This document shows, in pieces, positions 33,894 to 41,187 of a stretch of DNA of 64,000 nt. This DNA is from Amycolatopsis orientalis DSM 40040 = KCTC 9412 (GTDB lineage: Bacteria; Actinomycetota; Actinomycetes; Mycobacteriales; Pseudonocardiaceae). A program made the position numbers and the translations under genes. Where the stretch lies: NCBI RefSeq assembly GCF_000478275.1, contig NZ_ASJB01000064.1, forward strand, positions 62,001 through 126,000, read 5' to 3'. Positions within the stretch are counted from its first letter, which is position 1. Each line of letters opens with the position of its first letter. A model generated the notes under the pieces. The model did no database searches and was not told where the DNA came from. It saw only the letters and a program-made list of their open reading frames with translations.

Positions 33894-34751
33894 ATGACCC
33901 AGGTTTCCACGCCTGCCGAGGCGGCCACGAGGATCACCGGACGAGCCGTCGCGGGGCAGCGGGGACTGGCGGGCGCGGTGACGGAAGTGGTGCTGGACAG
34001 CGGTGACACCGTCGTCGTCAAACGTGGCCATGACCGCAAAGCGGTGGCCGCGGAGGCGGCGGGACTGCGGTGGCTGGGCGAGGCCGACGCGGTCCGGGTG
34101 CCCGAAGTGCGCGGCCACGAACACGAATGGCTCGTGACCGAACTGGTCGGCGGCGGGCGCCCGACACATCACGCGGCGGAACGGCTCGGACGGGGGCTGG
34201 CGGCGTTGCACGCGGCAGGCGCCCCCGGGTTCGGGGCGCCGCCACCCGGCGGGCCGGTCGACGCGTGGATCGGCCTGGCCCCGATGGTGAACGAGCCGGG
34301 GGAGGACTGGCCGCGCTGGTACGCCGAGTACCGGGTCCTGCCGTATGTCCGGCGCGCGGTCGACGAGGGCACCTTGGACGGTGACGAAGCCGCGGTGATC
34401 GAGCGGGCCTGCGCGCGACTGCCGGAGGTGGCCGGACCGGCGGAGCCGCCCGCCCGCCTGCACGGCGATCTGTGGAACGGGAACGTGCTGTGGGGTGCGG
34501 TCGAGGCTTCGCTCATCGACCCCGCCGCGCACGGCGGCCATCGCGAGACCGATCTGGCCATGCTCCAGTTGTTCGGCTGTCCGCTGCTCGACCGGGTGCT
34601 GGCCGCCTATCAGGAGGTCGCACCGCTCGCCGACGGCTGGGCCGAGCGGGTCGGGGCGCACCAGCTGTTCCCGTTGCTCGTGCACACCGTCCTTTTCGGA
34701 CGGTCCTATGCCGGGCAGGCGGTCGCGGCGGCGAGGGTGGTCGGCCGGTAG
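33894..34751 (+). CDS. Fructosamine / ketosamine-3-kinase family protein
   Basis: A 285-residue protein-kinase-like small-molecule kinase. Motifs: the ATP-binding Lys in TVVVKRGHD, a Brenner-type catalytic loop LHGDLWNGNVLW (Asp and Asn) and the metal-binding IDPAAHGGHRETDLAML. In the fructosamine-3-kinase family such enzymes phosphorylate glycated amines for deglycation. Aminoglycoside phosphotransferases share the fold but differ in the DPxxHGG motif. It ends 1 nt before the convergent TetR gene stop. Confidence 0.9.
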   Translation: MTQVSTPAEAATRITGRAVAGQRGLAGAVTEVVLDSGDTVVVKRGHDRKAVAAEAAGLRWLGEADAVRVPEVRGHEHEWLVTELVGGGRPTHHAAERLGRGLAALHAAGAPGFGAPPPGGPVDAWIGLAPMVNEPGEDWPRWYAEYRVLPYVRRAVDEGTLDGDEAAVIERACARLPEVAGPAEPPARLHGDLWNGNVLWGAVEASLIDPAAHGGHRETDLAMLQLFGCPLLDRVLAAYQEVAPLADGWAERVGAHQLFPLLVHTVLFGRSYAGQAVAAARVVGR

Positions 34752-34752
34752 C

Positions 34753-35427
34753 TCACCGCGCGAGGCGGTCGAGCCATTCGGCGAGCATCGCGTGCTCAGC
34801 CGGGGTCAGCGCGTCCCCGGGCTCCTTCTCCAGCGCGGCTTTGAGCGCGATCGCACGGCTGGGGATGTCCGAAGCGCTGTCAGCGCTTTCGGTGGTGATG
34901 CCGGCGATGACGTGTTCGCGTGCGGCGATGATCAGATCCGGATCGCGTTCTCCCGGCGGGCTCGCGATGAGCGAGAGGATCACCCCCATCCCGGTCGCGT
35001 GCACCAGCTGAGCGGCTTGTTCGACCGGTACGCGGAGCCGTCCGGCCTCGGCGATGCGTTCGACGATCCGGCGGAGGATCGCGTCCGCCTCTTTACGCGC
35101 TTCACGGACGCGAGGCTCGCCGTACATGAGCATGTAGAAGGCAGGCTGGGACAGGCCGAACTCGACGTGCAGGTCCCAGCCGCGCCGGAGGTCGCGCACC
35201 GGGTCGTCGGTCTCGCCGAGCGCGTGCTTCCCCGCCAAGTAGCTCTGGAAGCCGTAAGTGGCGACCGCGTCGAGAAGACCGTCCTTGTCGCCGAAGGTCC
35301 GATAGAGCGTCGGCGCCTGCACGCCCGCGGCGGCGCTGACCGCACGCGTGGACAACGCGTCGCGCCCGCCCTCCAGCAGCAGCTCCGCCGCCGCCCGGAC
35401 CAGCCGGTCTTTCGTCGTCACCGTCAT
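34753..35427 (-). CDS. TetR-family repressor
   Basis: A 224-residue TetR regulator. The N-terminal HTH (about 6-50) reads RLVRAAAELLLEGG, LSTRAVSAAAGVQAPTLYRT, FGDKDGLLDAV; a helical ligand domain follows. ATG at 35427 lacks a ribosome site; on the minus strand a TATCGT box lies 6 nt upstream (35434-35439), pointing to a leaderless mRNA. It is divergent from an SDR gene with palindromes in the 89-bp gap, so it likely represses both. Confidence 0.9.
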   Translation of the reverse strand: MTVTTKDRLVRAAAELLLEGGRDALSTRAVSAAAGVQAPTLYRTFGDKDGLLDAVATYGFQSYLAGKHALGETDDPVRDLRRGWDLHVEFGLSQPAFYMLMYGEPRVREARKEADAILRRIVERIAEAGRLRVPVEQAAQLVHATGMGVILSLIASPPGERDPDLIIAAREHVIAGITTESADSASDIPSRAIALKAALEKEPGDALTPAEHAMLAEWLDRLAR

Positions 35428-35464
35428 GAATCAACGATAACACTCAAGTGGTAGCACTGGTTCG

Positions 35465-35477
35465 GTATCAGTGATAC
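35465..35477. promoter_or_regulatory. Candidate TetR operator
   Basis: GTATCA-G-TGATAC is a perfect 13-bp dyad centred in the TetR/SDR gap. The flanks carry CAACGATA twice (35432 and 35490) as an additional repeated element. Confidence 0.55.
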
Positions 35478-35516
35478 GGTGAGTTTGTTAGCAACGATAT
35501 CCGATGGGAGCACAGC

Positions 35517-36242
35517 ATGACACGCGTAGCGATCGTCACCGGCGGGTCTCGGGGCATCGGCCGGGCGGCCGCCGAGCGGCTGGCGTCCGACGGTTTCGCG
35601 GTCGTCGTCGTTTACGGCGGCAACAAGGAGGAGGCGCAGGCCGCGGTCGACGCCATCACCGCCGGGGGCGGCCAGGCGATCGCGGCCCAGGCCGACGTCG
35701 CCGACGAGCACGCCGTCGAGGCCGTGTTCGACACGGCGGAGAGGACCTTCGGCGGAATCGACGTCGTGGTCCACGCCGCCGGGATCATCTATCTCGCACC
35801 GGTGGCCGAGATGGACCTCGACCAGCTGGACCGGGTGCACCGCACCAACATTCGCGGCACTTTCGTGGTCGACCAGCAGGCCGCCCGCCGCGTCCGCGAC
35901 GGCGGGGCGATCGTCAACTTCTCCACCTCGGTGCTCGCCCTCGGCCTGCCGGGTTACGCCGCCTACGCCGCCAGCAAGGGGGCGGTCGAGGGGATCACGC
36001 TGATCCTCGCCCGCGAACTGCGCGGCCGCGACATCACCGTGAACGCGGTCGCCCCCGGCCCGACCGCCACGGCACTGTTCCTCGACGGCAAGGACGAGGA
36101 GACCATCGCGCGTATGGCCGCGCAGCCGCCGCTCGAACGGCTCGGCACCCCGGCCGACATCGCCGAGGTCGTCTCGTTCCTCGCCGGCCCGGCCCGCTGG
36201 GTCAACGGTCAGGTCCTCCGTGCGAACGGCGGCATCGTCTGA
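35517..36242 (+). CDS. Short-chain dehydrogenase/reductase
   Basis: A 241-residue classical SDR, probably NADP(H)-dependent. The cofactor motif is TGGSRGIG (residues 8-15), NAG-like HAAG follows, and the catalytic set includes Ser in NFSTSV and YAAYAASKG (YxxxK). The C-terminus ends with RWVNGQVLRANGGIV. Start ATG at 35517 follows GGGAG. It is controlled in all likelihood by the divergent TetR regulator. Substrate unknown. Confidence 0.93.
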   Translation: MTRVAIVTGGSRGIGRAAAERLASDGFAVVVVYGGNKEEAQAAVDAITAGGGQAIAAQADVADEHAVEAVFDTAERTFGGIDVVVHAAGIIYLAPVAEMDLDQLDRVHRTNIRGTFVVDQQAARRVRDGGAIVNFSTSVLALGLPGYAAYAASKGAVEGITLILARELRGRDITVNAVAPGPTATALFLDGKDEETIARMAAQPPLERLGTPADIAEVVSFLAGPARWVNGQVLRANGGIV

Positions 36243-36253
36243 GCTTTCGGCGA

Positions 36254-37090
36254 TCACCCGCCCCGGTTCTGCTCGTTGTCGCGCCGTATCGCCTGGCGCC
36301 CCCGCTCGCGAACCTGCTGGAAGGTCGCTTGGGCCTGCTGGGCGAACTGCTGGACCTGCGGAGCCTCCCAGGCCTGCCGGGCGAACGTCACGCCGCCGTC
36401 CAGCGCTCGCTGCTGGAACTCGCGCGCCTGCCGTAGTTGCTCCGTCCAGGTCTTGGAGACCACGACCGAGCCGACCCGCCGGTCGTGCCAGCTGGTCTTG
36501 CCGTCCTCCGACATCCGCAGGAGCCCGCATTCCACGGCCGAGAACACCAGGAGTGCGATCCCGGCGAGCCCGAGCAGCACGCTCAGTTGCAGCAGCGCCG
36601 CGATGAGCAGCACCCAGCCGAGGCCGGGAACGAGCACGGTGATCGCCGTGCGGGCGCAGATCTGGCCGAAGTTCAGCCGTCCACCGTCGGTGCGGCGCAC
36701 CGACAGCGTGAAGGCGGCTTTGCCCAGGGTGCGCCCCCACGAACGCAGGAGGAGCACTTCGTAGGCCATGATCAGCAGGACCTGCACCATCAGCGTCGCG
36801 GCGATCAGCAGGACGACCTCACCCCAAAGGTCGGCGACCTCGTCGCCGGCGGCGTCTCCGAGCGCGCCCCATTCGCCGAACGCGGCCTTGAAGATCCCCT
36901 TGCCCGCCAAGGTGAAGCCGTGCTCGCCCGCTTCGGACTGGATCCACTCGGCGGTCAGGAACCAGAGCGGCGAGGTGACCAGCCACGGCACCAGCCAGTC
37001 GATCCAGCGCGCACCCCAGCGGCGGGCCGACGTCGACGACGGCCGAGGGTGCGGAGGCGGCATGAGGTTCCCGGGCTGCTGGATCACCAT
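36254..37090 (-). CDS. RDD family membrane protein
   Basis: A 278-residue membrane protein with three or four hydrophobic segments: WIDWLVPWLVTSPLWF, EVVLLIAATLMVQVLLIMAY and VLVPGLGWVLLIAALLQL. RDD hallmarks are the Arg near the first helix (RRWGARWIDW) and RSWGRTLGKAAFTLSV. The C-terminal 60 residues are a soluble Gln/Arg-rich helix. Start ATG at 37090 overlaps the stop of the upstream membrane gene by 7 bp. Function of RDD proteins is mostly unknown; some act in ion exchange. Confidence 0.85.
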   Translation of the reverse strand: MVIQQPGNLMPPPHPRPSSTSARRWGARWIDWLVPWLVTSPLWFLTAEWIQSEAGEHGFTLAGKGIFKAAFGEWGALGDAAGDEVADLWGEVVLLIAATLMVQVLLIMAYEVLLLRSWGRTLGKAAFTLSVRRTDGGRLNFGQICARTAITVLVPGLGWVLLIAALLQLSVLLGLAGIALLVFSAVECGLLRMSEDGKTSWHDRRVGSVVVSKTWTEQLRQAREFQQRALDGGVTFARQAWEAPQVQQFAQQAQATFQQVRERGRQAIRRDNEQNRGG

Positions 37091-37836
37091 CCCCCCTCCA
37101 GCTCGGCTCGCCTGTCCCACAACGGGTTCTTGACCGCGTCCCACCACTGTGCCGCCGCGAGGAGACCGGCTCCGATCGCCACGGGATCGAAGGTGACGAC
37201 CAGGCTGAGCCCGTTGATTTCGACGACTGTTTCGAGCAGGCACGCCAGCCCGGCGAGTACCGCGGACCAGTGAGTGCGGAGAAGGAGGGCGGCCACGCAG
37301 AGCGCCGCGACGATCGAAGCGTCGGCGACGAGCATCGCGAGGGTCGCCATGGTGAGTTTGACCAGGAGTACGCGGAGCATCGCGAGTTCGTGCCGCTCCT
37401 CGGGCTCGAGCTTCCGTGGCCGGAGTTCCTCGGGATACAGCGAAAGGTGGAAGCGCTCGTCGAGCTTGTCGAGCACCGCCGGGTAGGCGGCTCCCCAGAC
37501 CAGGAAGACTAGGAAGCCGACGAGGATCAACCCGGTGTGGCCGTCCTCGGCGGCCTTGTATTTGCCCAAGAAGAACGTGGGTACCAGGGCCGCCAGCCCG
37601 GAGATCACGAGCATCGTGCGGGGCACCGACGCCAGGCCCCAGAGCCGGGTCGTCAGGAGCAGCAGTAGCGGAGCGCCGATCACGAAGGCTCCGTAGACGA
37701 CTCCGGTGCTGAGGAACCAGAAGGCGAGGATCGCCGTGGCCACCCAGAAGACGGCGTAGAGGAGGCGTCTGCCCAGGCGGTTCTCGACCACCTCCGGGAT
37801 GCCTTCCTCGATCGTTTTGTCCAGCCATTCGGCCAT
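37084..37836 (-). CDS. Hypothetical polytopic membrane protein
   Basis: A 250-residue protein with about six hydrophobic helices (YAVFWVATAILAFWFLSTGVV, LVISGLAALVPTFFLG, LILVGFLVFLVWGAA, then two or three after residue 165). A charged cytoplasmic loop (DERFHLSLYPEELRPRKLEPEE) separates two halves. ATG at 37836. I do not recognise the family. It is coupled to the RDD gene and divergent from an XRE regulator across a symmetric operator region. Confidence 0.8.
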   Translation of the reverse strand: MAEWLDKTIEEGIPEVVENRLGRRLLYAVFWVATAILAFWFLSTGVVYGAFVIGAPLLLLLTTRLWGLASVPRTMLVISGLAALVPTFFLGKYKAAEDGHTGLILVGFLVFLVWGAAYPAVLDKLDERFHLSLYPEELRPRKLEPEERHELAMLRVLLVKLTMATLAMLVADASIVAALCVAALLLRTHWSAVLAGLACLLETVVEINGLSLVVTFDPVAIGAGLLAAAQWWDAVKNPLWDRRAELEGGW

Positions 37837-37850
37837 GACGTGTCCCCTCG

Positions 37851-37910
37851 TGCAAGGATTGCAGTACGCAAGCAAGGTAGTGACTCGCGTCACGTAGTGC
37901 AAGAGTTGCA
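37851..37910. promoter_or_regulatory. Symmetric double operator in the membrane pair / XRE divergent promoter
   Basis: Two palindromes of the form TGCAA-N3-TTGCA lie at 37851-37863 (spacer GGA) and 37898-37910 (spacer GAG), 47 bp apart. Between them lies GTGAC-TCGC-GTCAC (37880-37893). The region separates a minus-strand membrane operon from a plus-strand XRE regulator. Confidence 0.7.
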
Positions 37911-37941
37911 GTGTGTAGTTTTTGCTTCGATAGGAGTGCCG

Positions 37942-38784
37942 GTGGCAGGAACGTCCGACACGGTGGAAGACCGTCGCCGGTTCGGGGGTGAACTCCGGCA
38001 TCTCCGTGAGCAGGCGGGCAGGACCCTCGACGAGGCCGCCGCCCGCCTGGAGTGCTCGGCGGCGAAGGTCAGCCGGATCGAGACCGGCCAGGTCGCGGTC
38101 CGCCCACTCGACCTGCGCGAACTGCTCGACTTCTACGAGGTGACCGGCGCCCGCCGCGCGGCTCTGCTCACCGTGTCGCGGCAGCGCGGCAAGCGGCCGG
38201 AGTTCGAAGGCGTCATCTACGACGGCTACAACCTCTACCTCGGCTACGAGGACGAGGCCGCCGAAATCGGCGAGTACCAGCCGCAGTGGATACCCGGCCT
38301 GCTGCAGACCCGCGAGTACGCGCACGCGTTGTCCGTCGCCGCCGGTTCCACGCCCGAGATCGCCGAACGCCGGGTCGGTCTGCGGATGGATCGCCAAAAA
38401 CGCCTCCGCGGGGAGAACCCGCCGCGCTTGTCGGTCGTCGTCGACGAGTCCGTGCTTCGCCGTCCGGTGGCCGAGCCCGGCCTGATGACCGCGCAGCTGC
38501 GGCACCTGGCCGCGGCGGCGGAGGACCCGCACGTCACCGTGCGGATCCTCCCGTCGTCCGCCGGGATGCACCCGGCACAGGCGGGCGGGTTCATCATCCT
38601 CGGTTTCCCGCGCCCCGAAGATCCGAAAGTCGTCTACACCGACGACCTGACCGAGGGACGGCTGACCCAGGAGCCCGACCGGGTGGCGCAGTACGTGTCG
38701 GCGTTCGACCGGGTCCAGTCGCTGGCGCTGACGCCCTCGGAATCGGTGAAATTGATTCACGAGGTGGCCGGGTCGCATTCCTGA
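37942..38784 (+). CDS. XRE-family regulator with DUF5753 domain
   Basis: A 280-residue regulator typical of actinomycetes. The N-terminal HTH (about 15-70) reads LRHLREQAGRTLDEAAARLE, CSAAKVSRIETGQ. The DUF5753 sensor domain follows (YLGYEDEAAEIGEYQPQWIP, GLLQTREYAHAL, LSVVVDESVL, VTVRILPSSAGMHP). Start GTG at 37942 follows AGGAG. Homologues usually act with a DUF397 protein; one is encoded tail-to-tail here, overlapping by 28 bp. Confidence 0.92.
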   Translation: MAGTSDTVEDRRRFGGELRHLREQAGRTLDEAAARLECSAAKVSRIETGQVAVRPLDLRELLDFYEVTGARRAALLTVSRQRGKRPEFEGVIYDGYNLYLGYEDEAAEIGEYQPQWIPGLLQTREYAHALSVAAGSTPEIAERRVGLRMDRQKRLRGENPPRLSVVVDESVLRRPVAEPGLMTAQLRHLAAAAEDPHVTVRILPSSAGMHPAQAGGFIILGFPRPEDPKVVYTDDLTEGRLTQEPDRVAQYVSAFDRVQSLALTPSESVKLIHEVAGSHS

Positions 38785-38975
38785 CCGGCCCGGGTCTCCG
38801 AACAATGGCGGACGAAAGCCGACCAGTTCCCGGGGGCGACGACGAATGCGGGGCCGGGATCCTTGGCGTCGCGGACGCCGACCCCGGTTTCCAGGAAGGC
38901 GACCTCCACACAGGTCGGGCCGCCTCCGCAGCGACTGCTCTTGAACCACGCCGCGCCGGTGAGATCGTGTGTCAC
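38757..38975 (-). CDS. DUF397 protein
   Basis: A 72-residue DUF397 protein: the family opening AAWFKSSRCGGGPTCVEVAF and RDAKDPG, APGNWSAFVRHC. GTG at 38975 is chosen because it follows AGGAAGGAACTCCT; the upstream ATG at 38999 has no site. DUF397 partners of XRE/DUF5753 regulators behave like small antagonist proteins in BldB/AbaA-type pairs. Here it is convergent with, and overlapping, its presumed partner. Confidence 0.88.
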   Translation of the reverse strand: MTHDLTGAAWFKSSRCGGGPTCVEVAFLETGVGVRDAKDPGPAFVVAPGNWSAFVRHCSETRAGQECDPATS

Positions 38976-39170
38976 AGGAGTTCCTTCCTCATTTGTCATG
39001 CCGGATGAGGAAAGAGCGTGGGATGTGGCGCCGTCGCGACGTCGGGGAAGTTTGTCGCGACAGCGCACAAGGTGTCGAACTGCGAAAACGCGGCCGGGAG
39101 CGACGGTCTCCCCGGGTGTCGCTAACCTAAGTCTGCACGGTCGCACAGCGCTGAGGGACAGGGGAGCGCT

Positions 39171-39947
39171 ATGGAAACCCGGAGCGGCGAGTCCGGTGAC
39201 ATCGCCGGTGTCGAAGAGCTCGGCGCACTGATCAAACGGCTCCGGGACAAACGGGGCTTCACCCAGGACAACGTCGCGGGCCGCGCGGCGAAACACGGGC
39301 TCCGGATCAGGCGTGAACGAATTTCGGAAATCGAGAACGGCAGACGTGAACCGCCGACTCAAGGCGAGCTGCGCGCCATTCTTCTCGGCCTCGGGCAAAC
39401 CGAAGAAATGGTGAAGGGGCTGCAGGGCGTCCTCGCCAGGACGACGGCCCCGCCGCCGGGCGCCGTCGTGGAAGTCGCTTTCGGCGATCCCGTCCAGCAG
39501 CCGGCCGCCGTCTCGCGCCGTGCGAGGTTCGGTCAGCGGGTCCTGCTCGTGTTGGCGGGCGCGGTCGCGGGGGTGCTGATCGCGACCGGCGTCGCGGGCG
39601 TGTGGCCGTGGACGCTCCTCACCTACGAACCCGATCTGCAGGTCAACGTCGGGCGGCCGAATCCCGCCGACGCGCTCACTCCCTGTCCGCAGCGCACCAC
39701 CGACGTGCGCGACCACCGCGACGACACCGCCGGGTCGATCTGGTATCGCGAATGTGCGGACTACCTGGAGATCTGGGTGACCGACCATATGAAGGACGGC
39801 CGGTGCGTGTGGGCGATCGTGCACTGGAGCAACGGCGTCGTCGACGCGTCCAAACGAGCCTGCCCCGCGGGCAAGATGGAGTTCTCGAAGGTCGCCAAGT
39901 ACGCGCCCGACTTCTGGATGGAACTCGTCGCGAAGGCGACCGACTGA
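39171..39947 (+). CDS. Membrane-anchored XRE-type HTH protein with extracytoplasmic domain
   Basis: A 258-residue protein combining a cytoplasmic XRE HTH (about 16-75: LGALIKRLRDKRGFTQDNVA, IRRERISEIENGRREP), a single transmembrane helix (123-143: VLLVLAGAVAGVLIATGVAG) and an outside domain of about 110 residues. That domain has four cysteines (TPCPQR, RECADY, DGRCVW, RACPAG), likely two disulfides. Start ATG at 39171 follows GGGGAG; a TAACCT box lies at 39123. This is a one-protein design for sensing outside and binding DNA inside. A 46-bp palindrome follows 21 nt after the stop. Confidence 0.82.
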   Translation: METRSGESGDIAGVEELGALIKRLRDKRGFTQDNVAGRAAKHGLRIRRERISEIENGRREPPTQGELRAILLGLGQTEEMVKGLQGVLARTTAPPPGAVVEVAFGDPVQQPAAVSRRARFGQRVLLVLAGAVAGVLIATGVAGVWPWTLLTYEPDLQVNVGRPNPADALTPCPQRTTDVRDHRDDTAGSIWYRECADYLEIWVTDHMKDGRCVWAIVHWSNGVVDASKRACPAGKMEFSKVAKYAPDFWMELVAKATD

Positions 39948-39967
39948 CCACCCGCCTAGCCACCCGC

Positions 39968-40013
39968 CTCGTGAGTGGTAATGACGGTTCTAACCGTCAT
40001 TACCACTCACGAG
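39968..40013. repeat. 46-bp perfect palindrome, copy 5
   Basis: Same arms as at 7787, CT centre; the pairing extends to 50 bp (39966-40015) through flanking GC/GC. It is 21 nt after the stop of the membrane XRE gene. Confidence 0.95.
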
Positions 40014-40090
40014 GCCGAAGCGGCTCGATGCCAGTTACTCGGCAAGGTGAGGGTCGGGTTTCTTCGGTTGTGCCGCGTGGAGGAGGACCT

Positions 40091-40138
40091 GGTCGTGAGT
40101 GGTAAGTGTCGTTCTAACGACACTTACCACTCACGACC
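40091..40138. repeat. 48-bp palindrome, covariant variant of the 46-bp family
   Basis: The outer arm is GGTCGTGAGTGGTAA like the main family, but the inner arm is GTGTCGTT instead of TGACGGTT. The opposite arm carries the matching changes, so all 23 bp still pair around CT. It lies 78 bp after the copy at 39968 and 90 nt past the minus-strand amphi-Trp stop. Confidence 0.93.
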
Positions 40139-40227
40139 CCTTCATCGCACCGCCCCAGTCTGAGGGGTCCAGCGCGTTCGGCCGGATTTCGGGGCCGGGC
40201 TCTGGAGGGCGGAAGGCGTCTCGAAGG

Positions 40228-40494
40228 TCAGACGACGGTTTCGTCCGCGTCCTCGGTGTCGTCGTCGGCTTCCTCGATCTTCCACTTCAGCTGGAACTCG
40301 ACCTCTTCCTCGCCGTCGCCCCGCTCGTGTTCGATCGAGAACTGCGCGCGGGCGGGGACGCGGAACCGTTCCCCGGCGATCTGGATGCGGAACGAGGTCT
40401 CGGACTCCAACGCGTCGGCGAGACGGCGCAGTTTCGCGACGACATCGGCGGTGGAGTAGACGCGTTCGACGTCTCGGGGAGCGGTTCCGGTCAC
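40228..40494 (-). CDS. Amphi-Trp domain protein
   Basis: An 88-residue acidic protein. Start GTG at 40494 is preceded by GGAGG at 6 nt. The sequence VYSTADVVAKLRRLADALE, ETSFRIQIAGERFRVPARA, QFSIEHERGDGEEEVEFQLK and a WK pair fits the small amphi-Trp domain family (TIGR04354) of unknown function. It ends in a highly acidic tail. The SUMF1-like gene ends 81 bp upstream on the same strand. Confidence 0.8.
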   Translation of the reverse strand: MTGTAPRDVERVYSTADVVAKLRRLADALESETSFRIQIAGERFRVPARAQFSIEHERGDGEEEVEFQLKWKIEEADDDTEDADETVV

Positions 40495-40575
40495 GGTGTG
40501 CCTCCAGTGTCCGACACCCGGCCGGGTGTCCGTGGCGTCATTCAATCGTGTGAACGTGATGCGTTGCCTGCCGGG

Positions 40576-41187
40576 TCACAGTGCCCGGGCGAGACGGAAA
40601 CCGACGTCGTCGACGCGGAAGGTCGGGTGGCTGCGGCGCCGCACCGAGGCCCGGCAACTCCACTGTTCGTCGAACCAGCCACCACCCCGCAGAACCCGGT
40701 ACTCGCCGTAGACCTCGGCGTCGTAGACGTCCCAGCACCATTCCCAGACGTTGCCCAGCATGTCGTACAGGCCCCACGCGTTGGGCGCCTTCCCGCCGAC
40801 GTCGTGCCGTGACTCCGCCGAATTTTCGCGGTACCAGGCGATTTCGTCGAGCGGCCCGTGGCGGGGCCCGGTCGTGCCCGCTCGGCAGGCGTACTCCCAT
40901 TCGGCCTCCGACGGCAGCCGGTAGCCGTCCGCGGAGGTGTCCCACGACAAGGAATCCAGGTCGTACGCCGGGGTCAGACCCTCGCGTTCGGACAGGGCGT
41001 TGCAGAAGCGGATGGCGTCCGGCCAGGAGACGTCGACGGCGGGGAGCCTGCCGGGGCCGGACCCGTACAACTCCTGGGTGACCGGAACCGGCGCGAGCCG
41101 GAAGGACACGACGGCGACAGTCCAGCTTCGTTGTGTCCGGCGGTCCGAAAGAGTCACTTCGCCCGCCGGGATGGTGATCATCTCCAT
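40576..41187 (-). CDS. SUMF1 / formylglycine-generating-enzyme fold protein without the catalytic Cys pair
   Basis: A 203-residue compact member of the FGE-sulfatase domain family. Landmarks: PVTQELYGSG, AVDVSWPDAIRFCNALSERE, GYRLPSEAEWEYACRAGT, PNAWGLYDMLGNVWEWCWD, YRVLRGGGWFDE and DDVGFRLARAL. In true formylglycine-generating enzymes a CxxxxC pair lies just after the RGGSW region; here only one Cys (WSCRASVRRRS) is present. Sulfatase activation is therefore unlikely and no sulfatase is adjacent. Similar domains occur as binding or ergothioneine-type oxygenase modules. Its start overlaps the MFS stop by 10 bp. Confidence 0.85.
   Translation of the reverse strand: MEMITIPAGEVTLSDRRTQRSWTVAVVSFRLAPVPVTQELYGSGPGRLPAVDVSWPDAIRFCNALSEREGLTPAYDLDSLSWDTSADGYRLPSEAEWEYACRAGTTGPRHGPLDEIAWYRENSAESRHDVGGKAPNAWGLYDMLGNVWEWCWDVYDAEVYGEYRVLRGGGWFDEQWSCRASVRRRSHPTFRVDDVGFRLARAL

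Noticed and set aside
40576-41187. True formylglycine-generating enzyme
   Set aside because: Only one Cys is present where the catalytic pair is needed, and there is no sulfatase nearby; called as SUMF1-fold protein instead.
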